The notes beneath the pieces were generated by a model. The model made no database searches. It was not told where the DNA came from and saw only the letters and a program-made list of their open reading frames with translations. 64,000 bases of DNA. Origin: Curtobacterium sp. PhB115. GTDB taxonomy: Bacteria > Actinomycetota > Actinomycetes > Actinomycetales > Microbacteriaceae. Shown piece by piece: positions 51,186 to 59,710 of the stretch (positions within the stretch are counted from its first letter, which is position 1; every line of letters begins with the position of its first letter). The position numbers and the translations under genes are program-made. The stretch is from assembly GCF_003752025.1 (NCBI RefSeq), contig NZ_RJKR01000005.1, forward strand, positions 620,001 through 684,000, in the 5' to 3' direction.

Positions 51186-53711
51186 ATGTCAACCATTCGT
51201 CAGATCGGGAGCAGGACCCAGGAACTGCGGCACGTCGTCAGGGACGTGCACAGTCATCGTGTCGATCGCGCCCGCCTCATCGAGCTGTTCCGACGCTTCC
51301 GGGATTCCGATCACCGGCTGCTCACGCTGTGGGCGCCCGGAGGTGCCGGGAAGACCACCGTGCTGTCGTCGTGGGCCTGCGCAGCCCGCGCGGACGGCGA
51401 CCTCGTCGAGAGCATCGACGCGGGCGACCTCACCGACGGGGAGCTCCGCGTCACGGACCCGGAACGGGTCCAGTTGCTCTTCATCGACAACGTCGAGCGG
51501 CTCGCCGGCGGTGCCGGGATCGCGCCCATCGTCCGCTTGGTGCAGGTCCTCGCACCGGGGACCCGTGTGGTCATCGCGGGACGGTTCGAGCCCAGCGGCT
51601 TCGCAGAGGTCGTCGACAACACCGACGGGCTGTTCGAGGTGCCGAGCCGGGAACTCGCGTTCGACGTCGCCGAGACCCTCTCGCTCGCACTGCGGTTCGA
51701 CCTCGTGCTCGCCGTGCAGGACGCGGAGGCGCTGACCGACCGCACCGGGGGTTGGGCGGCCGGCGTCGCGTTGGCGATGCCCTTCCTCGCCTCGCAGGAC
51801 GACCGGCCGGCGGCGATCGCGCGCTTCGGCGGTGACCACCACCAGGTCGCGGACTACCTCGTGGTCCGGATCCTGGACGCGCTCGACGACTGCGACCGGG
51901 ACGTGCTGATGCGCGCAGCCGTCGGGACCCGGGTGCCGCTCGCACTCGCGATCGCGCTCACCGACCGCCAGGACGTCGGTGCGGTCCTGCAGCGTCTGAG
52001 CGCCCGCAACACGCTCGTCGAGGTCGACGACGACCTCGACGGCTTCCGGTTCCACCCGATCCTCGCCAGCTACATGCGCGCCGAGTTCCGACGCCGCGCC
52101 GAGTGCAGCGCCGTGCAGAACCACGTCGCCGCAGCGCGGTGGTACGAGTCACGGGGAGCCCACGACCTGGCGTTCGAGCAGGCGCTCCTCTCCCGTGACC
52201 CGGCGGTGCTCGCGGAGCAGATCGAACGGTCGGGCGGCGCGCTGCTCATGCGCGGTCTGAGCGCGATGGTCGCGACCGCACTCCGGATCCTGCCGCCTGA
52301 CCGCGACACCCTCGCGGTCGCGGTCGTGCGCCTGAGCATGGACGCGCCGGCGTTCCCCGATCCGATCGGGGCCCAGGAGCGCCTCGAGCAGATCGACGGG
52401 CTGATCACCGAGGCGCCCGCCGAGGCCGTCTGCCGCTGGACGCCGGTGGTGCTCGCCCTCCGCGCGCTCATGATCACCGACCCGGCCGACGCCGAGGCGC
52501 GGCTTCGCGAACTCGGCGCGTTCATGCGGGACACTCCCACCGGGTCCTTCGACAACGCGCTGGTGCTGCGGGCAGCGGTCGCGTGGTGCCTCGTGGTGGC
52601 CGGACACGACGCGGACGCCGACGAACTGCTCCGGTCCGTGCAGGCGGCTGCTCTCCGCGCCGGCTACTCGTGGGTGTTCCTGATCGCGGTGGACACGGCG
52701 GCCTCGCTCGCCGTCCGGGCCGGGGACTGGCGCGCGGCCAGCACGCTCGAGGAGCAGATGAGCGCGGTCCAGCTCGACCTGACGCCGCCGTACAACCGCG
52801 CAACCGCGCGGGCGGTGGTCGTCGCGACGATGCGGAAGTACCTCCGGTGCGAACCCGTCTCCTTCACCTCACTGCACCGGCTCGACGTCTCCGACCCGAT
52901 CGGCGCCGAACTCGGGCTCTTCTTCCCGGTCCGAGCGCTCCTCTTGCTCGCGGCGATCGACGCGTCGCCGACGCCCCGTGAGCCGCTCGCCCGACTCGTC
53001 CGGCTCGTCCGCTACGACGGGACGGCCCACGCGCGGATGGTCGCCACCATCGCCACACGACTCTCCTGGTGGTCCGCGGTGCTGCACGGGCCCGCGGCGG
53101 CGGCCGAGGTACGGCGTCTGCTCACCGACGTGCTTGGGGCCGACTCGATGGAGGCCCTCACGCTGCGTGCGGTGTCCAACGTCCGGGGCGACCGCGTCGC
53201 GCACGAGGCGTTGGTCGCGGCGGTGGAGAACGGCACGGCGTGGAGCGGGGTCAGCGTCGTGAACGCGAACCTGGCCCTCGCGACGCACGCCCACGAGCTC
53301 GGCAACGCCGCCGAGGCGACCGATCGCATCCGGGCCGCGCTCGCGACCGCCGAGGAGTTCGGCTTCGCGCGGGAGTTCCTCGCCTGCCGTGGTGCCGGAG
53401 CGCAGCTCGTCTACGCGCACCGCGGCTCGTACGGGGCACTCGAGCCGTACGCCGACCACGTCATCGCGCTCGCCGAGCACGAGCACGTGGGCGTCGGCAC
53501 CGAGGCCCCGGACACGAGCGTCCCCCTGACGCCGAAGGAACAAGAACTCCTGCTGGAACTCCCCGCGCACCAGACCGTCGCGGAGATCGCGGTCAAACAC
53601 CACCTCAGCGTCAACACCATCAAGACCCACCTGCGGAGCATCTACGCGAAGCTGGCGGTCTCCGGTCGGACGGACGCGGTCAACACGGCCAGGCGACGCG
53701 GGCTGCTCTGA
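51186..53711 (+). CDS. STAND-type LuxR family transcriptional regulator (MalT/LAL-like)
   Basis: An 841-residue signal-transduction ATPase regulator. An N-terminal NTPase domain has Walker A GGAGKTT and Walker B LLFIDNVERL. A winged region follows (FRFHPILASYMRAEF), then a long helical, TPR-like middle part that would bind an inducer. The C-terminal LuxR helix-turn-helix is at about residues 775-841 (LTPKEQELLLEL, TVAEIAVKHHLSVNTIKTHLRSIYAKL). The ATG at 51186 has AAAGG upstream. It lies in the middle of the stress/sulfatase island and is the best candidate for binding the TCACCC-N5-GGGTGA sites, including those in its own promoter. Confidence 0.92.
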   Translation: MSTIRQIGSRTQELRHVVRDVHSHRVDRARLIELFRRFRDSDHRLLTLWAPGGAGKTTVLSSWACAARADGDLVESIDAGDLTDGELRVTDPERVQLLFIDNVERLAGGAGIAPIVRLVQVLAPGTRVVIAGRFEPSGFAEVVDNTDGLFEVPSRELAFDVAETLSLALRFDLVLAVQDAEALTDRTGGWAAGVALAMPFLASQDDRPAAIARFGGDHHQVADYLVVRILDALDDCDRDVLMRAAVGTRVPLALAIALTDRQDVGAVLQRLSARNTLVEVDDDLDGFRFHPILASYMRAEFRRRAECSAVQNHVAAARWYESRGAHDLAFEQALLSRDPAVLAEQIERSGGALLMRGLSAMVATALRILPPDRDTLAVAVVRLSMDAPAFPDPIGAQERLEQIDGLITEAPAEAVCRWTPVVLALRALMITDPADAEARLRELGAFMRDTPTGSFDNALVLRAAVAWCLVVAGHDADADELLRSVQAAALRAGYSWVFLIAVDTAASLAVRAGDWRAASTLEEQMSAVQLDLTPPYNRATARAVVVATMRKYLRCEPVSFTSLHRLDVSDPIGAELGLFFPVRALLLLAAIDASPTPREPLARLVRLVRYDGTAHARMVATIATRLSWWSAVLHGPAAAAEVRRLLTDVLGADSMEALTLRAVSNVRGDRVAHEALVAAVENGTAWSGVSVVNANLALATHAHELGNAAEATDRIRAALATAEEFGFAREFLACRGAGAQLVYAHRGSYGALEPYADHVIALAEHEHVGVGTEAPDTSVPLTPKEQELLLELPAHQTVAEIAVKHHLSVNTIKTHLRSIYAKLAVSGRTDAVNTARRRGLL

Positions 53712-53729
53712 CCTCTGCACGTCCCGATC

Positions 53730-53746
53730 TCACCCGGAACAGGGGA
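53730..53746. promoter_or_regulatory. Candidate regulon site C (TCACCC-N5-AGGGGA)
   Basis: The left arm is exact and the right arm 4/6. The site lies 58 nt before the ATG of the small gene at 53805, a distance like that of site F from the sulfatase. Confidence 0.45.
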
Positions 53747-53804
53747 GCATCGTCGGCGTGATCCCGGAGATCATCGGAGCATCACGACCGGCAGGAGACC
53801 GACG

Positions 53805-54005
53805 ATGAGCCGCTACGAACTCCGCCTCCCCTACGCGTTGTCGGACACGCTCGAGGCTGCGTTCCCGGAGTTCGACCTCGTCCAGATCGGGCCAGCCGAG
53901 ACGCTGCTGGTCGGCTCCCTGCAGGACCAGTCGCAGTTGCACGCTCTGCTGGCGCGGGTGGCCGACCTCGGCCTCGACATCGCCGAGCTCCGGCAGCTGC
54001 GCTGA
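53805..54005 (+). CDS. Small conserved-looking protein, 66 residues
   Basis: A short protein (YELRLPYALSDTLEAAFPEF, then VGSLQDQSQLHALLARVADLG) with an AGGAG site 8 nt before its ATG and a candidate regulon site upstream. It has no membrane segment. The pattern resembles small ACT/ferredoxin-like folds found beside stress genes, but I cannot name it. Confidence 0.65.
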   Translation: MSRYELRLPYALSDTLEAAFPEFDLVQIGPAETLLVGSLQDQSQLHALLARVADLGLDIAELRQLR

Positions 54006-54024
54006 CGCCGACGCCGACGCCGAC

Positions 54025-54099
54025 GTCAGCAGCGCCGCGGTCAGCAGCGCCGCCGTCAGCAGCGCCGCCGTCGGCAGCGCCGCCGTCAGCAGCGCCGAC
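54025..54099. repeat. 15-bp tandem repeat (GTCAGCAGCGCCGCC)
   Basis: Five contiguous 15-nt units with one to three changes each, filling the gap between two convergent genes (54005 and 54107). A short GACGCC repeat precedes it. Confidence 0.85.
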
Positions 54100-54106
54100 G
54101 CCAGCG

Positions 54107-54784
54107 TCAGAACGCGCCGATGCCCTTGCCGATGGTCGTCACGCCGATCACCAGGAGCAGGACGGCCATGATCGTCGCGTTGTTCGCCGTGAGCCAGTCC
54201 CGGAGCGTCCCGAGGGAGCGTGCGACCCGTTCTCCGGCGACGAGGAACCCGACGACCGGCACGGCGATGCTGAGCGACGCGATGACGACGAACACCACCA
54301 GCGCCCACACGACCGAGCCGGGATCGGCACCGCTCGTACCGACCGCGACGCCGGCCGCCACCGCCATGAGCAGGTTCTTCGGGTTCACGGCAGCCAGCAG
54401 GAAGGCCAGTCCGGCCGCCTTGACCGGGGTCATCGAGTCGATGGCGCCCATCCACCCCGGCGGATCAGCGGTCGTGCCGGCGGCCGGACGTGCCCGCCAC
54501 TGGTGGACCGCGAGCAGCACCAGCAGCACCCCCAGCACGATCTCGACGACGCCGGCCACGGGCTTCGAGGCGTCCGGATCGGTCGCGGGCACGAACGAGG
54601 AGAGCACCGTGACGACGACGACCGCGACCGCGATGCCGAGCACCCAGCCCAACAGGAAGGCCGTCGCGACGGCCCGAGCCCGCGGCGACAGGAGCATCAG
54701 GACGGCGGCGATGATCGGGATGGGGCTGATCGCGATGGTGACGGCCTGCGGGAGCAACTCACCGATGAGGGCCGCGAGGTTCAC
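54107..54784 (-). CDS. GAP-family (Sap-like) membrane protein, copy 1
   Basis: A 225-residue protein with about six helices matching the GAP/sulfolipid-addressing family (AVTIAISPIPIIAAVLMLLS, then AGLAFLLAAVNPKNLLMAVAAG). This family is LysE-like in layout and may move lipids or small solutes. The GTG start overlaps the stop of the upstream gene (GTGA), so it is translationally coupled to it. Two more members lie at 56184 and 59711. Confidence 0.85.
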   Translation of the reverse strand: MNLAALIGELLPQAVTIAISPIPIIAAVLMLLSPRARAVATAFLLGWVLGIAVAVVVVTVLSSFVPATDPDASKPVAGVVEIVLGVLLVLLAVHQWRARPAAGTTADPPGWMGAIDSMTPVKAAGLAFLLAAVNPKNLLMAVAAGVAVGTSGADPGSVVWALVVFVVIASLSIAVPVVGFLVAGERVARSLGTLRDWLTANNATIMAVLLLVIGVTTIGKGIGAF

Positions 54785-56157
54785 GTTGCGCTCCTGACGG
54801 GATCGTCGGATCCGGGTGCGGAGGTCGGCGTCCCCCGTCGCTCTGGCGGTCGTTCCACCAGTTCGAGGAGCGCCACGACGACGAGCGCGCCGACGAGTGT
54901 CCACACGATCAGGGACGGCGCGAGCGGACGGTGCAGCACGATGATCGCGGCCGCCGCGAGCGCCACCGCCGCGCGGAGCAGCACCCGGCCCCGGTACAGC
55001 GCGTCCCCGACGCGGCCGGTGCTGATCCCGTGCGTCTCGGCCCAGGCGCGGAGCGCACCGGCGGCGGTGCCGAAACCGCTGCGCAGGCGCGTCGCCGATG
55101 CGGAGTGCCCGGAGAACCACGCGACGAGTGCGACGCAGACACCGAGGACCGCGCCGGCGACGGCGGCGCTCGCGGCGAACGCGACGACGCTGTCGTAGAT
55201 CACCCGCGCGGCGTTCCTCGGCATGAGTTCCGGCGCGAGCTCGCGCACCGCCAGCACCCGACCGACCCCGAGCGCCGCGAGCATCACCAGCATCGCGAGT
55301 GCCACGCCGATCGCTCCGAGCGCCAGGGCTCGAGCCCGTCGCCGCGCCATCACGACCCCGGCGCCGATGCAGAGCACCACGAGCCACGGGATCCACGTCG
55401 CCAGCACCTGCACGAGCGCGAACGCCGTCTGCGCGCGCACCGCGGCGTCGGAGGTGGCGATCACGATGGTCCGGTCGACGGCGGGGATCCGCGCGGCGAA
55501 GGTGAGACCACGGTCCACCAGAAGTTCCTTCACCTCGGCGACCACCGGCCCGAGCTGCAGGCCGATCGCGCCGTCCTCCCCGATCGAGACGGCCGCGTCC
55601 CGGTCCCCGGAGAGCGAGGCGACCACCTGGGTGTGGCCGGTCCGGAGCAGACGGTCCCACAGCGTCGCGAACTGGTCCGAGGCGACGAAGCGGTCGACGG
55701 TGCTGCTGATCAGGTCCTGGATGCCCGCGGTGGCCGGGGCCTCGAGCGCCGACAGCGCGGTCTTCGCCCGCGGCGGCAGGTCGAGCTGTCCGATGCCGTC
55801 GAACACGGTCCCGGTCAGCGCCGCGATGTCGAGACGGTCCTCGATGGCCTCGGTCGTCCTGGTCGCGACGAGGCTCTGCACGGCGCGGTCGCGGGCGAGC
55901 GGCGCGAAGGTCGCGACGAACGCGTCGGTCGACGCGACCTCGCGCTGCGCCCAGGTGGTGACCACGGCGACGGGTGCGAGGATCGCCCCGATGACGATCA
56001 GCGCCGCTGAGGGGACGACCCAGGCGCGTCCGCGGCGCGCCGGCGCGGCCGCCGCAGCATCCGGGGTCGACGCCGGGTCGGCGAGCCCGGCGAGGCGGTC
56101 GCGCAGGGCGGCGTTCTCAGCGCGGAGGGCCGCGAGTTCCTCGTCGGGGTTCGTCAT
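54781..56157 (-). CDS. Integral membrane protein of unknown function
   Basis: A 458-residue protein. A leucine-rich coiled-coil start (EELAALRAENAALRDRLAGL) is followed by a helix at about residues 48-70, an external domain of about 180 residues (DAFVATFAPLARDRAVQSLV to TFAARIPAVDRTIV), and a cluster of about five more helices. Similar proteins occur in actinobacteria without a known function. It has GGAAGG before the ATG and overlaps the GAP gene downstream by 4 nt. Confidence 0.75.
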   Translation of the reverse strand: MTNPDEELAALRAENAALRDRLAGLADPASTPDAAAAAPARRGRAWVVPSAALIVIGAILAPVAVVTTWAQREVASTDAFVATFAPLARDRAVQSLVATRTTEAIEDRLDIAALTGTVFDGIGQLDLPPRAKTALSALEAPATAGIQDLISSTVDRFVASDQFATLWDRLLRTGHTQVVASLSGDRDAAVSIGEDGAIGLQLGPVVAEVKELLVDRGLTFAARIPAVDRTIVIATSDAAVRAQTAFALVQVLATWIPWLVVLCIGAGVVMARRRARALALGAIGVALAMLVMLAALGVGRVLAVRELAPELMPRNAARVIYDSVVAFAASAAVAGAVLGVCVALVAWFSGHSASATRLRSGFGTAAGALRAWAETHGISTGRVGDALYRGRVLLRAAVALAAAAIIVLHRPLAPSLIVWTLVGALVVVALLELVERPPERRGTPTSAPGSDDPVRSAT

Positions 56158-56183
56158 GGTGCGGTCCTTCCCGAACCGGTGTG

Positions 56184-56903
56184 TCAGGAGATGAGTGCGG
56201 AGACGGCCTTCTGCAGCTGCAGGACACCGATCACCAGGATCAGCGCGGCGTTCAGGACGTTGGTGTGCCCGGCGATCCAGGTGCGGAGCTGCTCGAGCAG
56301 CGGCGCTGCGGCGTCACCTCGGGCGAGGACGAAGAAGACCGGGACGGCGATGGGCGCGACACCGACGACCACGAAGCCGATCGCCACGGCCGCTCCGTCG
56401 CCGAGCGACACGGGCGCGCCGGCGATGTCCAGACCGGCGATGATCGCGCAGGACGCGTCGACCGGGTTGACCGCGAAGATCCCGAACCCCAGCGCGAAGG
56501 ACCGCAGCGGGGTGAACTCGCTGACCTTCTGCAACCATCCGGGGAGCTGCGGTGCCGCCGCCGCGACCTCCTCCGGGCTCGATGCCGCTGCCATCTTCCG
56601 GAGGTCTCGACCGCCTCGCCGGTAGACCCAGACGGCGGCGAGGATCAGTGCGACCGCGATGACGAGCCGCACCGCCCCGAGCCAGAGCGGGGTGTCGGTG
56701 CGCGGGTGGAAGTCGATCGCGGTGAAGACGGCCACGGAGACACCGACCACCACCACGGTCGCGAGGAGCCAGCCGAGGAAGAACGCGAGCCCGTTCGCGC
56801 GGAACCGCCGTGAGAGGAGCTCTGCGACGAGGGCCATGATCGCCAGCGGGCTGAGCAGGATCCCGAGCGCCGGCGCGATGAGCCCGACGATGAGCGCACC
56901 CAT
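56184..56903 (-). CDS. GAP-family (Sap-like) membrane protein, copy 2
   Basis: A 239-residue GAP-family protein with about six helices (APALGILLSPLAIMALVAELLS, then RSFALGFGIFAVNPVDASCAI). The ATG has GGACGGAG upstream. It lies 26 nt before the unknown membrane protein on the same strand, so the three genes 56903-54107 form an operon. A strong hairpin separates it from the DUF1269 gene. Confidence 0.85.
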   Translation of the reverse strand: MGALIVGLIAPALGILLSPLAIMALVAELLSRRFRANGLAFFLGWLLATVVVVGVSVAVFTAIDFHPRTDTPLWLGAVRLVIAVALILAAVWVYRRGGRDLRKMAAASSPEEVAAAAPQLPGWLQKVSEFTPLRSFALGFGIFAVNPVDASCAIIAGLDIAGAPVSLGDGAAVAIGFVVVGVAPIAVPVFFVLARGDAAAPLLEQLRTWIAGHTNVLNAALILVIGVLQLQKAVSALIS

Positions 56904-56930
56904 GGGCTCCGTCCTTCCGCTGGAGGGGGT

Positions 56931-56971
56931 GGCGACGCACCACCGGGGTCAGGGGCCGGTGGTGCGTCGCC
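56931..56971 (-). terminator. 16-bp perfect hairpin after the DUF1269 gene
   Basis: GGCGACGCACCACCGG (56931-56946) pairs perfectly with its complement at 56956-56971 around a 9-nt loop. It lies 37 nt past the DUF1269 stop and 28 nt before the next gene on the same strand. It should end or attenuate the upstream transcript. Confidence 0.7.
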
Positions 56972-57007
56972 GGGGACGCGCGCTGTGCGCGCGCCGGAGG
57001 CGCACGC

Positions 57008-57502
57008 TCAGCGCGCGCCGGTCATGTCGTGCGCGAGCTCGTGTTCGTCGTCCGCCGACAACGAGGTCTGCACGATCGTCCCGCCGAAGCGGGAGAGGGC
57101 CTCACCGAACTTGTCCTCGGTGATCTTGGTGGCGTAGATGACGACCGCCGAGCGTCCGTCGGCGACGGCCGTCTTCACACGATCGCGGAACTCCGCGTTG
57201 AGTCCGGTCTTGTCGAGGCCCGCGAACAGGGCGCCGAGCGCCCCGCCGATGACGAGCCCGAAGAACGGCACGAAGAAGAGCAGGCCGAGGAGCGTGCCGA
57301 ACAGCGCGCCCCCGGCGGCTCCGGCGCCGACGTTCCCGGCAGGTCCCGGTGTCTCGACGTGCGTCTTGCCCTTCGCGTCGACGTGGACGAGCGCGAGGCC
57401 GGCGAGTTCGACCACGAGGTCGTTCTGCAGTTCCTGCACTTCGTTGTACGCGGCGACGGCGTCGGCGTCGTCGTCGAACGAGATCACGATGAGGTCAGCC
57501 AT
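57008..57502 (-). CDS. DUF1269-family membrane protein
   Basis: A 164-residue protein of the DUF1269 type: a ferredoxin-like N-terminus (DLIVISFDDDADAVAAYNEV), a Gly-rich double-helix hairpin in the membrane (GGALFGTLLGLLFFVPFFGL) and a soluble C-terminus (VVIYATKITEDKFGEALSRFGG). Function unknown; relatives occur with stress genes. The start ATG is 57502. Confidence 0.85.
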   Translation of the reverse strand: MADLIVISFDDDADAVAAYNEVQELQNDLVVELAGLALVHVDAKGKTHVETPGPAGNVGAGAAGGALFGTLLGLLFFVPFFGLVIGGALGALFAGLDKTGLNAEFRDRVKTAVADGRSAVVIYATKITEDKFGEALSRFGGTIVQTSLSADDEHELAHDMTGAR

Positions 57503-57539
57503 GATCGTTTCCCTTCAGTGGTGGTGGTGTTGGTGGTCG

Positions 57540-58037
57540 TCACTCGGAGTAGCGGTTGACCCGCACCGGTCCGGCGCCGTCGATGATGCGATGGGCTGCG
57601 TCGACGGTCGCCGCGTCACCGTGCACGATCACGAGGTAGCGGTCGCTCTTGAGGTCGTCCTCGTACTGCGGGATCTCCTCCTCGGGGACGGCGAGGCCGA
57701 TGAGCGCACCGAGCCCGGCGCCGATGCCGGCACCGACGAGCGTGCTCGCGAGCCACCCGGCCGCCGCGACCCAGCCGATGCCGGGGAGCCAGACGAAACC
57801 GAGGAGGAGCCACCCGGTCAGCGCACCCCAGAGGGCACCCCAACCACCGAACGTCCCGGCTTCGTTCCCGACCGGGATCCAGCCGTGCACCTTCTTGTCG
57901 TCCTTGACGCCCTTCCCGACGACGGAGACGACGTCGTCGCCGTACCCGGCGTCCTTGAGTGCCTTGGCGGCGCCGAGGGCTTCGTCGCTCGAGGCGAAGA
58001 CGCCGACGGTCGAGTCGCTGGCGGTGGTGGTGGCCAT
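57540..58037 (-). CDS. YflT-like general stress membrane protein
   Basis: A 165-residue protein whose N-terminal domain (VGVFASSDEALGAAKALKDAG) resembles heat-induced stress protein YflT. It is followed by a Gly/Trp-rich membrane hairpin (GALTGWLLLGFVWLPGIGW) and a short soluble end. It shares its overall plan with the DUF1269 protein 37 nt downstream. ATG 58037 has GGGAACC-like sequence upstream. Confidence 0.8.
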   Translation of the reverse strand: MATTTASDSTVGVFASSDEALGAAKALKDAGYGDDVVSVVGKGVKDDKKVHGWIPVGNEAGTFGGWGALWGALTGWLLLGFVWLPGIGWVAAAGWLASTLVGAGIGAGLGALIGLAVPEEEIPQYEDDLKSDRYLVIVHGDAATVDAAHRIIDGAGPVRVNRYSE

Positions 58038-58097
58038 GGGGTTCCCTTTCGTTGTCGAACTGGTGTGGAAGAGCGGGCGATCACGAGGTGGCGAGCG

Positions 58098-58406
58098 CTA
58101 GCCGCCGATGAGGCGCTGCTTCGCGGCGGCGAACTCGGCGTCGGTGAGGAGCCCCTGCTGGCGCATCTGACCGAGCCGCTCGAGCTCGCTCATCAGGTCC
58201 GGCTCGGCGGGGGCTCCGGCGGCTGGCTGCGGTCGGACCGGCACGGTCTGCTCGGCCTCCCACGCCTCGGCGTCGGCGCGCTCGTCGGCCGCACGCTCCT
58301 GGTGGTTCCGCATCGCACCCCCGACGGCCGAGGCGGTGCCGGCGACGACCGCGGTCCGGGCGGCGAGCCCGAGCAGTCCGGGTCGACCGAATCGTCTGAA
58401 GGGCAT
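58098..58406 (-). CDS. SHOCT-domain protein
   Basis: A 102-residue protein with a hydrophobic N-terminal segment (GLLGLAARTAVVAGTASAVGG), an acidic linker and a C-terminal SHOCT motif (LMSELERLGQMRQQGLLTD, AEFAAAKQRLIGG). SHOCT domains are small helical tethers of unknown partner. ATG 58406 lies 8 nt after the stop of the DUF6325 gene. Confidence 0.85.
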   Translation of the reverse strand: MPFRRFGRPGLLGLAARTAVVAGTASAVGGAMRNHQERAADERADAEAWEAEQTVPVRPQPAAGAPAEPDLMSELERLGQMRQQGLLTDAEFAAAKQRLIGG

Positions 58407-58414
58407 GACGTCTC

Positions 58415-58843
58415 CTAACCGATGTGCGCCGCGGCGGCGAGTTCGTTGAGCTCCGGCGCGGGGATCCTCGTGCTCCAGAGGAGGTGGCTCCCACTGCCGG
58501 TGAACCGTTCTGCCAGGTTCTTCGCCCAGAGCTGTTCGATCACGACGACCGCCGCGGAGGTCCCGGGCTCCAGTGCGTCGGCGATCTGGTCGATGTCCTC
58601 GTTCGCGGTGAGTCCCCGTCCCTCGAGCTCGATCGGACCGGTGCCGCCCGGAGCCGTGACGTCGTCGATCTCCCGCACCAGCACGGTGCCGTCGTCGTGA
58701 CGGGTGATGAGGAGCAGGTCGAGCAGACGGATCGTGTCCGAGGCGATGAGGTCCGTCAGCGCTCCGAGGACTCCACTGTCGGGGAGGTCGCCCCGGTACA
58801 GGGCGATGAACACCTCCGCGGGGCCGTACTCGAAGGTGCGCAC
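58415..58843 (-). CDS. DUF6325-family protein
   Basis: A 142-residue soluble protein matching the DUF6325 type (FEYGPAEVFIALYRGDLP, DTIRLLDLLLITRHDDGTV, AAVVVIEQLWAKNLAERF). The GTG at 58843 lies 4 nt after the stop of the upstream gene, so it is in the same transcript. The function is unknown; such genes are usually beside SHOCT proteins, as here. Confidence 0.8.
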   Translation of the reverse strand: MRTFEYGPAEVFIALYRGDLPDSGVLGALTDLIASDTIRLLDLLLITRHDDGTVLVREIDDVTAPGGTGPIELEGRGLTANEDIDQIADALEPGTSAAVVVIEQLWAKNLAERFTGSGSHLLWSTRIPAPELNELAAAAHIG

Positions 58844-58847
58844 GGCG

Positions 58848-59267
58848 TCAGACCGCCCCGGCGTGCGCGACGGGCTGCGAGCCGCTGAGGGCCCTCGCCT
58901 TGATCGCGTCGAACTCTGCCTGGGTGATCGTCCCGGTATCCAGCAGGGTGCGGGCCTTCGCGATCTCGTCGGAGGGAGAGGTCCCGGCGACGCGACGGAT
59001 GTAGCCCTCGGCGGCTTGCTGGTCGCGCTCCGATGCTCGTGCGCTCCGCTCCGCCATGCTCCTGCCCCGTGCGATCAGGTAGACGAACACGGTGAGGAAG
59101 GGCACGAAGACCAGGAAGAAGAACCAGATGGCCTTGTACCAGCCGCTCAGCTCCCGGTCGCGTGCCAGATCGGCGATGACCGAGAAGAGCGCCATGAGCG
59201 CCGCGATGAACGCGAAGCCGAGAAAGGCGTACCAGACGATCGCCCAGAAGGTGTCCCAGAAGTCCAT
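58848..59267 (-). CDS. PLDc_N/SHOCT membrane protein
   Basis: A 139-residue protein. Two N-terminal helices form a phospholipase D nuclease N-terminal-type segment (WAIVWYAFLGFAFIAALM, WFFFLVFVPFLTVFVYLIAR). A C-terminal SHOCT motif (ISSSEIAKARTLLDTGTIT-like, then QAEFDAIKARAL) follows. The ATG at 59267 has GGAGG 8 nt upstream. It is the first gene of a leftward operon, with sites D and E just upstream. Confidence 0.85.
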   Translation of the reverse strand: MDFWDTFWAIVWYAFLGFAFIAALMALFSVIADLARDRELSGWYKAIWFFFLVFVPFLTVFVYLIARGRSMAERSARASERDQQAAEGYIRRVAGTSPSDEIAKARTLLDTGTITQAEFDAIKARALSGSQPVAHAGAV

Positions 59268-59324
59268 GATCGCTTCCTCCCTGATTGATGGCCCAGGTCT
59301 ATCCGGCAGGGCAGCCACCGGGTA

Positions 59325-59341
59325 CCACCCCAAGCGGGTGA
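59325..59341. promoter_or_regulatory. Regulon site D (CCACCC-CAAGC-GGGTGA)
   Basis: Left arm 5/6, right arm exact, 5-nt spacer. It lies 57 nt before the start of the minus-strand operon at 59267 and 20 nt from site E, in the divergent gap. Confidence 0.6.
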
Positions 59342-59361
59342 TTCAGGTGCGGTCGGCTGAA

Positions 59362-59378
59362 TCACCCCGGCCGGGTGA
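59362..59378. promoter_or_regulatory. Regulon site E (TCACCC-CGGCC-GGGTGA)
   Basis: Perfect arms with a 5-nt spacer, 70 nt before the GTG of the plus-strand DUF6458 gene. With site D it forms a divergent control region like the A/B pair. Confidence 0.65.
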
Positions 59379-59412
59379 TACGGCGCATCGTCGGAGGCCC
59401 GATCGTGGTGCC

Positions 59413-59451
59413 ATGACTCCAGTGACAGCACGGCGCGCGGTGGTCCCGTGA
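59413..59451 (+). other. Possible 12-codon leader peptide overlapping the DUF6458 start
   Basis: An ATG at 59413 opens a 12-residue frame (MTPVTARRAVVP) whose TGA overlaps the GTG at 59448 as GTGA. This is the layout of translational coupling, but no ribosome-binding site precedes the ATG, so it may be chance. Confidence 0.25.
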
Positions 59452-59702
59452 GCATCGGCGGCGGGGTGTTCCTGCTCGTCGTCGGGGCGATCATGGCGTT
59501 CGCCCTGGACTTCACCTTCGTCGGCGTGGACATCCAACTGATCGGCTACATCCTCATGGTGGCCGGCGTCCTCGTCCTCGTCCTCGGGCTCGTGCTGCGG
59601 TTCCGTCCGCGCCGTGCGGCGACCACGGTCGTGACGGAGATCGACCCGGTGACCGGGCAGCGGACCGTCCGCCGGGTCGACGAGGACGACACAGAGATCT
59701 GA
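59448..59702 (+). CDS. DUF6458-family small membrane protein
   Basis: An 84-residue protein with two helices (GGGVFLLVVGAIMAFAL, IGYILMVAGVLVLVLGLVL), then a basic stretch and an acidic tail. It matches the actinobacterial DUF6458 type (MSIGGGVFLLVVGAI). The GTG at 59448 has no clear ribosome-binding site. It is followed 8 nt later by a GAP-family gene. Confidence 0.85.
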   Translation: MSIGGGVFLLVVGAIMAFALDFTFVGVDIQLIGYILMVAGVLVLVLGLVLRFRPRRAATTVVTEIDPVTGQRTVRRVDEDDTEI

Positions 59703-59710
59703 CCGGGACC

